Source of the DNA: Cladopsammia gracilis
Lineage: Eukaryota; Cnidaria; Anthozoa; Scleractinia; Dendrophylliidae
NCBI GenBank assembly: GCA_022457155.1
Contig: JAJGOT010000275.1
Span: 681,001 to 745,000 of the forward strand
Direction: 5' to 3'
DNA length: 64,000 bases
A model generated the notes under the pieces. It was not told the DNA's origin. It ran no database searches and was given only the letters and a program-made list of their open reading frames with translations. The translations under genes and the position numbers were made by a program. Shown one piece after another: positions 59,101 through 64,000 of this stretch (position 1 is the stretch's first letter; every line of letters starts with the position of its first letter).

Positions 59101-60461
59101 AACGCGTGTCTAAGTTCACGGACACAGTAAAAATTCTTCTGCTTTTTCTGTGAAAACTCTCGGCCCCCCACCAACAAAAAATCCTCCAAAATTGTACTTT
59201 TCGACCTTTGCTATTCGAAGAAGACGGTTCAAGAACAATTGTCGGGACTTTTGTATGGATGTTTGATGTTTAACTATACGAACTATTGACCATAAACAGA
59301 GTTTAACACCATTGGAGACGGAGGCCTTGTATCAACACAATTCACCACCTGCATAGAAATGTGGTTTGCGCTGTTGAATAATTTTGCTTTCACGGAGTTT
59401 TGGATACAAACCCTATACAAACTCCATATTTTACTGAGATGCCAAATGGCAGACTAACTGGCGTGTACCAAGTTTGAAAAGTAAACATAGCCCCACTCAT
59501 AAAACCATGGTAAAAATTCAGCTAACGAGCTAACGTTTTCATAAGCTCTGCATGTTTGAACTACAACCGGCTTTTGTCGCGCGCAAAGTGAATATTTGAC
59601 AAGATATATCTGATTCCTAACCTCCATAAAATGTATTTAATTAAAAACACTGCAGCATTGGAAGAAAAGCTGGAACAATCATAAAAGTTTGGCATCCTTA
59701 TTATGTCAAGACGACATAAAAGCAGCAAATTCTGAAAATTATAACAGTTTACTGAAGTTAAATTCATTTTTGTTTCAAACATCTAATGTTGAAAATCGAC
59801 AGTCAAAGTTACTGCGGAGATTGAGAAAAACACTTCATAACTATTAGATATCTGATAGACACCAAGCGATTTTGATAGATAACTGCGAGAACCCTTTTCT
59901 CCATATCAGCTGTCCACATTCAGTCTGCACTGGTTAACCGGGCAACCGTGCGATTACAGTTGAAATCGCACGGATCAGTGTGTTAAGGAAAGGACGAGTC
60001 AAGAGTTATAACAAGATCTAAACTTTGCATTTTCGCTGAGGGTACAAAGACGATCGATAAATAAATCAGATTGAGAACGTGATCTAGGGAAGGAATCAAG
60101 CTATTTTTAACCTCCACTGACACCCTTGAAAGACACACACACATATGATAGCTTTTGAAAGAAACTCATGAGAAATTGCCAATTGTACCGGGCGAGTTTT
60201 CATTGTTTAGTATCGCCAGTAACAAAACAACCGACTTAGAAAAGGAATCACAACTTACAAGGCAGTAACGTCGCTCGGAATTTCAGCTGGGATGATCGTA
60301 AGGTCTCGTCTTGTACAATCCACTTTCACCTCGTGCTCGGTCCGCTCGCAAGAGCAAGGCCCACATTTTTTGACGCGGTGGGGAAATCCTGAGCATTGCG
60401 TTATCTCGTTGTTGATTATAATTGTGACAAACACTGCGATAAACTTCCATAACACAGCCAT
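27581..60461 (-). CDS. Leucine-rich-repeat G-protein-coupled receptor (LGR), mixed type A/B character
   Basis: Seventeen exons, minus strand: 60259-60461, 58850-58921, 41923-41991, 41344-41412, 41173-41244, 40551-40622, 38944-39015, 38485-38556, 36828-36893, 36472-36543, 35286-35357, 32677-32748, 32039-32104, 30950-31018, 30571-30642, 29792-29863, 27581-29198. All introns are GT-AG and phase 2; total 2880 nt, 959 aa. Exon 1 gives a signal peptide (WKFIAVFVTIII) and LRRNT CGPCSCERTEHEVKVDC. Exons 2-16 each encode one LRR. The last exon gives a final LRR, HYPYHCCEF (residues 468-476), an acidic hinge, CTPEPADPFFPCDD, and seven transmembrane helices. No LDLa module is seen, so it is not the relaxin-receptor type. 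Family members are Gs- or Rspondin-linked hormone receptors; the ligand here is unknown. Intron 2 (17 kb) could hide a further phase-2 LRR exon. Confidence 0.95.
29223..29437 (-). mobile_element. CCAAT-rich TA-target MITE abutting the LGR last-exon acceptor
   Basis: It is inverted relative to copies at 31735 and 37778: GAGCGGTGTTCAATTGAGAG terminus, then GATTGGCC, CGCGCCACTTTCTCGACCAA and AACCAAAACCAATCG. Its end is 25 bp from the exon boundary at 29198. Part of the long open frame upstream of the exon is this element. Confidence 0.85.
31735..31974 (+). mobile_element. CCAAT-rich TA-target MITE, intronic copy
   Basis: From AATTACTCTGACCAATCACA to CACTCAATTGAAAACTGCTC, followed by TA. It holds repeated CCAAT boxes on both strands and an AGCGCGGGAAAACGCG motif. 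The left terminus is missing or decayed. Confidence 0.85.
32865..33063. mobile_element. TIR element of the AACTCCCAAGAGTG family, single core unit
   Basis: It runs from CCTTTCAACTCCCAAGAGTG to GACTCTGGGAATGAAAGG. The core has ATGGTTCCATGCAAAAGTAC and TTTCATTTGAATGGTCACAC. It is in the LGR intron just 5' (in gene terms) of exon 32677-32748. Confidence 0.87.
33640..33985. repeat. 63-bp tandem repeat, about 5.5 copies
   Basis: GTCGCAAACAAACCGAACTG recurs at 33718, 33781, 33844, 33907 (exact 63-bp spacing), with partial units on each side. Because 63 is a multiple of three, long open frames appear on the minus strand in all three phases. It is intronic in the LGR gene. No coding role is supported. 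Confidence 0.93.
34770..35255. mobile_element. Second copy of the 2669-3060 element family
   Basis: It begins AAAGAGACAGTCTTCCGGCT. The interior matches 2669-3060 (TTTCTGACCACCTGACACGG, TTTGGTGGAATTTGGCGATA). It ends about 30 bp from the donor of LGR exon 35286-35357. Confidence 0.7.
35750..36360. repeat. Tandem array of about 105-bp units derived from the AACTCCCAAGAGTG element core
   Basis: About five to six units carry GGTTCTAACTTTTGAGTCTG, TGTGACCATTCAAATGAAAG and GGTACTGTTTATTATGCTGT. Units match the core seen in MITE copies but include an extra TTATTATGCTGTACAAGGTG block. It lies about 110 bp from LGR exon 36472-36543. Confidence 0.9.
37083..37652. mobile_element. TIR element with internally expanded 88-bp core (about five units)
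   Basis: The outer ends TTAACCCTTTAACTCCCAAG and CTCTGGGAGTGAAAGGGTTA are inverted. Between them, 88-bp units beginning AAATGGTACCATGCAAAAGT repeat at 37251, 37339 and 37427, with slightly variant units on both sides. Single-core copies (25048, 53031) show the unexpanded state. Confidence 0.92.
37778..38400 (+). mobile_element. CCAAT-rich TA-target MITE with nested foldback
   Basis: The left end TAGAGCAGTTTTCAA and right end TTGAAAACTGCTCTA are inverted, with TA on both outer sides (mariner-like target). The body 38131-38400 has six CCAAT boxes counted on both strands and AGCGCGGGAAAACGCG. A second foldback is inserted at 37792-38130 within the left terminus. Confidence 0.92.
37792..38130. 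mobile_element. Nested foldback (TAGGCCATTTCCGAG ends) with three direct repeats
   Basis: The ends TAGGCCATTTCCGAGTTGCC and GGCAACTCGGAAATGGCCTA are perfectly inverted. Inside, a unit of about 80 bp (CTCTCTATCAAAGCGAGGCT, AACCTTTCATATGAAAATGA) occurs three times directly, then once inverted. It interrupts the host MITE between TTTTCAA and TTGAGTGTCG. Confidence 0.92.
38630..38810. repeat. Short array of the AACTCCCAAGAGTG-element core
   Basis: Two units with CCTAAAGTGTGACCATTCAA and GAGCAGTACTTTCCTGTGGT lie in the LGR intron between exons 38944-39015 and 38485-38556. Terminal repeats are not seen. Confidence 0.75.
40156..40493. mobile_element. Double palindromic element (CTTATTGACTAAG and TTTATCATATGACC arms)
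   Basis: First palindrome 40156-40296: TTATTGACTAAG...GGCTCGAGATCATGGCGTAC faces GTGCGCCATGACCGAGAGCC...CTTAGTCAATAA. Second, 40298-40493: TTTATCATATGACC faces GGTCATATGATAAA. It ends about 60 bp from the donor of LGR exon 40551-40622. Confidence 0.88.
40760..40919. mobile_element. Short TIR element (AAAGGCCCAGTATCACC family), copy 2
   Basis: TTAATGGCCCAGTATCACCC faces GGGTGATACTGGTCCTTTAA, with the interior as in 7831-7992. It abuts the next element at 40920 with no spacer. Confidence 0.88.
40920..41163. mobile_element. Third copy of the 2669-3060 element family, ending by an LGR donor site
   Basis: GGCAGGGACACTATCCCG and CAGCCGGGACAGTGT bound 240 bp. Its right end is about 10 bp from the first exon base at 41173, so the intron side of that donor (GTAAGTTTATAC) is almost entirely transposon edge. 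Confidence 0.75.
42114..42270. mobile_element. Palindromic element, internally deleted copy of the 40156 family
   Basis: Left half CTTATTGACTAAGTTAGG...GGTCATGGCGTACGGACC and palindrome partner GGTCCGTGCGCCATGACC are followed by a purine-rich AAAAAAG run. Then GCAGAGCCGTACGGGTCATA gives the end of the second palindrome. Confidence 0.85.
42835..43107. mobile_element. TIR element (GGGGCTGATTACATGGC ends)
   Basis: GGGGCTGATTACATGGCGAA faces AATTTGCCATGTAATCGGCC. The interior repeats the word GGGCTGAAA(T/A)TT several times. There is no ORF. It is in LGR intron 2. Confidence 0.87.
44036..45160. repeat. CTGTA pentanucleotide array with 601-bp internal duplication
   Basis: About 1.1 kb of (CTGTA)n with scattered variants (CTGCA, CTGTG, CGGTA). 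A non-repeat leader (CTATGGTCTGTTTCAACTAC) occurs at 44016 and again at 44617, showing a roughly 600-bp duplication of leader plus array. Neither strand of CTGTA yields stops, so up to 409-codon false ORFs appear. It lies in LGR intron 2. Confidence 0.97.
45200..46890. other. LGR intron 2 sequence, no further feature seen
   Basis: AT-rich, unique-looking intronic sequence without ORFs or obvious repeats apart from a short C/G palindrome (CCCCCCCCCGGGGGGGG-like) near 46590. Confidence 0.5.
46896..47130. repeat. Imperfect AAGCNC/AAGCNN hexamer array
   Basis: Hexamers of the form AAGCAC, AAGCGC, AAGCTC and AAGCAT repeat about 38 times, producing K/H-rich plus-strand and L/C-rich minus-strand false peptides. 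A few inverted units (CTTGTGCTTATG) follow at 47160-47200. Intronic. Confidence 0.93.
48154..48212 (-). tRNA. Truncated tRNA-Arg(CCT)-like pseudogene
   Basis: On the minus strand, GACCCA and TGGGTC form an acceptor stem, TGGA CACCTAA TCCA is a good anticodon arm with CCT, and GTTCGATTC is a B-box T loop. T6 just downstream could stop Pol III. About 14 nt of the D arm are missing (59 nt rather than about 73), so it should not fold as a working tRNA. Confidence 0.6.
48996..49265 (+). mobile_element. SINE copy in LGR intron 2
   Basis: The head GCGTAGTGGTTAGCGCATCG with B-box region GGTGGTTCACGCC and the body ACCAAGGTGTATAAATGGGT and GGACTAGCATCCCATTCAGG match 5910-6205 but are more diverged. 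Confidence 0.88.
49300..50285. other. LGR intron 2 sequence, no feature seen
   Basis: AT-rich sequence without repeats or ORFs I can support. Confidence 0.45.
50289..50512. mobile_element. Diverged TIR element of the AACTCCCAAGAGTG family
   Basis: It starts TTAACCCTTGCACTTTCAAA and ends GACTCTTGTAGTGAATAATGGG. The core has GAGCTTTCATTTGAATGGTC. A partial core also lies at 50825-50900. Confidence 0.65.
51280..51750. mobile_element. Repeat with GGGGATGCTCC ends and CTTTCATATACC core, copy 2 (inverted)
   Basis: GGGGTACTCCCTATAATGGA then GGGGATGCTCCACTCGAAAG match the reverse complement of the right end of 13536-13930. The other end (GGTGGAGCATCACCGTACAA) matches its left end. It is interrupted by unrelated sequence at about 51480-51600. 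Confidence 0.75.
53031..53242. mobile_element. TIR element of the AACTCCCAAGAGTG family, clean single-core copy
   Basis: CCCTTTAACTCCCAAGAGTG faces GACTCTGGGAGTGAAAGG. One core unit, which makes it the best reference for the unexpanded element. Confidence 0.9.
53300..56780. other. LGR intron 2 sequence, no gene seen
   Basis: AT-rich sequence with AGCAGAG direct repeats near 54080 and a CCCTCCCCCTTT / AAAGGGGGAGTGGGGGAG inverted pair at about 53395 and 53470 (a foldback with GACAAAAGTGTTGGGAAGGT and ACCTTCCCAACTACTTTCGTC outer arms, 53343-53592). No supported exon. Confidence 0.5.
56815..57330. repeat. Tandem array of about 105-bp units, AACTCCCAAGAGTG-element core
   Basis: About five units with TTCTAACTTTTGAGTCGGTG, TGTGACCATTCACATGAAAG and TTTCCTGTGGTGCTGTTTAT. 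Adjacent units at about 56990 and 57110 are nearly identical, indicating recent local duplication. Confidence 0.9.
57400..58845. other. LGR intron 2 end, no further feature seen
   Basis: AT-rich intronic sequence leading to exon 58850-58921. The open frame around 58310-58612 has no known domain and no neighbouring support. Confidence 0.45.
60259..60461 (-). CDS. LGR exon 1: signal peptide and LRRNT cap
   Basis: The start is the ATG at 60461; an in-frame upstream TTG is not used. Residues 1-23 are a hydrophobic signal (MAVLWKFIAVFVTIII), with likely cleavage before or after the QCSG segment. Cys at 33, 36, 38 and 49 form the N-terminal LRR cap. The exon ends in phase 2 at a GTAAGT donor, joining in frame with 58850-58921 to give TALDLSDN. 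Confidence 0.92.
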
Positions 60462-60499
60462 GCTCAAACTGTACTCGCTTAGGTTTGTGGCTCTCTCAT

Positions 60500-62180
60500 G
60501 ACTGAGTTTATTGCCACTCGATACCGCTACATGTGTCAGGTTTCCTGTGGTCTCAATCGCGAATCAAAACGATTGAAAAGCCAATCAAAACAATTGCTAT
60601 ATTTAGTGACAGGGTTAGAGATCAATTGCACAACTCATCCGGTCGCGAAAATTTTGACAATTTTTTTTATCCTCGCAGCTGTTATTTTATCATTAATCAT
60701 AAATACCACGGAAGATACTAGATTTTTCATCAAGATTTTTTAACAGCTTTGAGTTTCTTTTCATTGTGTAAGCTTCGTTTTGAAGTTTGGTGTCGAAATA
60801 CCTGGCTAGTGCCTGGAAATTGTTTAGCTAAAAATATCACTTTGACCATCGGGGGTTAGATTAGCCACTCCTTTGCTGATCACACTGACAAACTGAAACA
60901 TAACTCGCAATCACGACTCCCGGGTCACAACTTTTAAACTCGGCTGTTTTTACATCAATCATGTCATATTCATCCTTAACGAGCGATTCAACAACAACAA
61001 CAACTTTATTTCAGTATTCCCATTTCTATACATGGTATTACCGAACCAATTACAATAAGGAATTAAAATTAGTTTAATTACAATAAAGAAATCTAGAATA
61101 AAATGTATATTCATGTATTTTTAAAACAATGACGAGTATTACTGACTGTTTTGCTCTTGTTTTCATTGCTTGAGTGACAAAAGCAGCAGTCAATGTGTGA
61201 TGGCAATTCGATTTGAACAGTACATATAGAATCTGGTCGCGACATAATGGTTTGATAAGTATTATGTCATATAATGCGACATAATGTTGTGATAATTATA
61301 GCATATACTTTGCTATTAATAGCCTTCAAATAGTTTTTTCTCAACAATTTGTTGATTTTCTTGACGAAAAACCTGGAAGAGGTTCAAGTAATTGTTTTTT
61401 CCTTCCATTCTCCATAAAAATTACTTGTAGGCAATACAAACATTTTTTAACGCGATGCACCCCGGCCCCGAGGAAACGTTTAGCTGTAAACTTGCAACTT
61501 CCATCTTCTAAATCCTTTCATATGATGAGCCCAAGGATGCTTTAATGATCTTATCTAAATGGGAATTAACTTTCAATCAGGTTCTGTTTTCTTCAAGTGT
61601 TATTTAGTAAGCTGTTAACGCGAAACTGCGAAAAGAGACCTCTACAATGTGTTGATTTTCTTGACGAATTGTTTGAGAAAGGTTCAAGTAATAGTTTTTC
61701 CGCTCCAGTCACATGACCTATGCGTCATAACAGACTATCTGGCAATATAAGCAATTTGTTGACCCGAACTTTCCTTCAAGCGATAAACATGCAAATTCTA
61801 AATCCTTATCTATTTTATCGAGAGACTGACGTAAGCTCAAAAGCAAGCGCTGCAAAAAAAAAAAAAACGCCTGATCGTAGACATAATGAAAACGTAAAGG
61901 TCCGTAAAGTTGTCTGATTCTTTTTAGAAAGTGGTTTGTGAAGGGGTTCACGTGTTTTACGCTGTGGAACAAATTGATTGATTTTAATGACAGTTTGCAA
62001 TTTCTGACACCGCCTCCTTCTTTTCTCACTGGCAGTCGATCGGTCGCATAACCCATTTTAGACGCGCTTATATGCTTAAACGCGCTTGTAAATGTTGACA
62101 CATTTCCATCAACTCTATACCCTGACCTACCCTGTGCTCCAAAGGCCAGTTTGTCTTGCGCACGCTCTATAAATTTTCGA
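60500..62180. other. Upstream region of the LGR gene
   Basis: It should include the LGR promoter, but no clear core motif is seen. It contains a short (CAA)n run at 60990-61003 and two similar segments (TTTGTTGATTTTCTTGACGA near 61350, TGTGTTGATTTTCTTGACGA near 61650, each followed by AGGTTCAAGTAAT) that indicate an old duplication about 300 bp apart. Confidence 0.5.
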
Positions 62181-62183
62181 AAA

Positions 62184-62517
62184 TTAAGGTGGCTCTGAAC
62201 CCCACCTACAGAATTTTTTTAAACTTTGCCAAAAGTTGCATCTTATCCTACTGATCAAAATTCGACAATAAAAAATGGGGTTCACCGAGTCATTTTTGAG
62301 TTATTAACACTTAAAGCTAAAATTAAGGGTGTTTTCAGCACGTTATACTGTTGCTATAGTAACATATTGTGTCACACAAATGATAACAACGTGTTAACCA
62401 ATCATTGGGCATTCGTTTGATATCATGATTGTGGCATCAGCTGATAAAGAGTGGTTTTAATGACCCATCAAAATCTAAGTCTTGGAAAGTGCTGGAAACT
62501 GTTGGGAGCCACCTTAA
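62184..62517. mobile_element. TIR element (TTAAGGTGGCTC ends)
   Basis: TTAAGGTGGCTCTGAACCCC faces GGGAGCCACCTTAA about 330 bp apart. A possible solo end (AAGCCACCTTAA) is at 10278-10291. There is no coding capacity. Confidence 0.82.
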
Positions 62518-62519
62518 GC

Positions 62520-64000
62520 GGGGAACTTGTGAATATGTCGATGGCCCCTACTGCAACTTTCATGAACTTTCTTATTGCTGCGGAACGAGCGTAGCGAGTG
62601 AGCAGCAACATAATCAGGATTTAAAAGAAATATATGAGAAAAAAATATAAGCTAGGAAAAATCTCGATTTGATCACTTTTTACCAGAATTCACTGCGCCA
62701 CGAACACATTTTGGGCCAGAATGCACTGCGCCACGAACAATAGCCTCGCTTGCTGCTTCAAGCTGTTGGCTGCGAGATTTGTAATATTTTGGTCCAACAT
62801 GTCCCAGTCGAAATCTGAACTCAAGTGTCGAAGACTACCGCGAGTTGAGCGAGGACTGTGAGGCATGGCGATAGGACCGTTGGATAGCAAAGATTTTAGA
62901 AGATTGTACGGAATAAAAGACAAATTTATTTTGAAATCACTCCGACAGCGGTCGATGTGACTGAACTGAGCTGAGCGCGTGGAGACGCGAACTCGATACG
63001 GCTAGCTAGTAACACAACATACTCATTGTCAATAATTCACCTAAATTTTCACACCTTCCTCGTGGTGAACGCGTCCTGTGCTCAACAATTACAGACATTG
63101 CAAGAACTTGATGCGTGAATTACAAAACAAAATTAGTCTTAATATCAGCTGGAGTTTTCGTCGATTCATCCCGGTTACATTTGCTTTGCTTCCCCTCAAA
63201 AAACGAAAGAGAAAATTCTGTAATACAAGCAAGACGACAAAACAGCCGGACAACAAATTTACCGCAGCAATTACTATCTTTTGGATACACTAGTCTTTAT
63301 TTTATATGTACCCGGTAATATATATGCGGTTATATATGTTTTATTTAACTATTATAGCGCGAAAGCGCGCGTGTAGGCCTCGTCGGCTAAAATTAGGCGA
63401 TATCACGCAAGCTTGAGCGCTATAATAGTTTTACAATTCAACACATTGATAACAAAGCACAGTTTGAAGAAAAAATATCGCCTACGAGCCTTTTATTAAA
63501 AAAAAAAGCTTATCCACGCTGCAGTTCTTTTAGACTTTTCGCCGCTATAGTTTAGGTAGCCGTGTGTTTGTTCAATTTGTTTTGATTCTGAATTAAACAT
63601 TTTAAGACACGAAACACTTGTAACTAAGAAATTCTATGCCATTTTACTGTGTTTTTATTCGTGTAATCACTACTCTGTCTCGTCCTTTACGTAGACGAAA
63701 GCTCTTCGTAGAAACTCTCAAATTAATTTTAGCTCCGCAAACGTTTTGGCATTCGCTGCTTGTTGTGTAAGAAATGGCGCGAGGTAAAATATTGTTGTAA
63801 GCCTTTTACTTAATAAAAGGTTGTATATCTCAATGAATTTTTTCTCGAATTAACTGTGATTTGTTATCAATGTGTTGAATTATAAAACAGTTATAATATT
63901 CTAGCTTGCGCAATATTGACAAAGGCGCCAAACTGAACTGTGTGATGTTGCAAGTTCCGCGCGGTAAAACATATGTAATTCACAACTAAAGGATACAAGA
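62520..64000. other. Distal upstream sequence, no gene seen
   Basis: It includes GCTGCGGAACGAGCGTAGCGAGTGAGCAGC-type coral-like repeat text at 62577-62606, two 28-bp-spaced copies of CACTGCGCCACGAACA at 62690 and 62727, and a palindromic patch (TATAGCGCGAAAGCGCGC and GAGCGCTATAATAG) at 63353-63430. A minus-strand open frame at 62690-62923 is unsupported. Confidence 0.45.

Noticed and set aside
62429..62650. 73-codon plus ORF
   Set aside because: It starts inside the TTAAGGTGGCTC element and has no domain.

Overview
The window is nuclear DNA of an animal, most likely an anthozoan cnidarian and probably a stony coral. The reasons are intron-split conserved metazoan genes, a cnidarian-style LGR receptor with one leucine-rich repeat per exon, AT-rich introns, and a dense load of short non-autonomous repeats. 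There are no bacterial operons, phage genes or CRISPR arrays. Species cannot be named from sequence alone.

Four protein-coding genes can be supported. (1) 4350-11189, minus: the first seven coding exons of SAMM50, the mitochondrial outer-membrane beta-barrel assembly protein; its 3' end is not found. (2) 11304-16872, plus: a complete seven-exon HSPBP1 (Hsp70 nucleotide-exchange factor, 330 aa). It is head-to-head with SAMM50 across only 114 bp, which suggests a shared bidirectional promoter. (3) 19481-19975, minus: an intronless 164-aa cupin of the DUF985/Cupin_5 family. (4) 27581-60461, minus: a 33-kb, 17-exon leucine-rich-repeat GPCR (LGR, 959 aa). It has a signal peptide, LRRNT, about 16 LRRs, a hinge and seven transmembrane helices, and it mixes features of type A (glycoprotein-hormone receptor) and type B (LGR4/5/6) families. 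It fills half the window. A degraded non-LTR retrotransposon fragment lies at 3260-3545.

The remaining sequence is mostly repeats: a tRNA-derived SINE family (four copies, one with a clear 12-bp target duplication), at least ten TIR or foldback families (several nested or back-to-back), and many tandem arrays (17 bp, about 150 bp, about 43 bp, 63 bp, 88 bp, about 105 bp, a 1.1-kb CTGTA pentamer array and an AAGCNC-type hexamer array). Several families occur on both sides of genes and inside introns, and some lie within 25 bp of splice sites of the LGR gene.

Layout: 1-4.3 kb repeats and LINE remnant in or beyond the SAMM50 3' part; 4.3-16.9 kb the SAMM50/HSPBP1 divergent pair; 17-19.4 kb repeats; 19.5-20 kb cupin; 20.1-27.5 kb transposon-rich intergenic; 27.6-42 kb the LGR body; 42-58.8 kb the giant LGR intron 2; 58.8-60.5 kb LGR exons 2 and 1; 60.5-64 kb upstream sequence. 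All functional names come from reading conserved motifs by eye; exon joins were checked for phase and GT/AG signals but not against transcripts.
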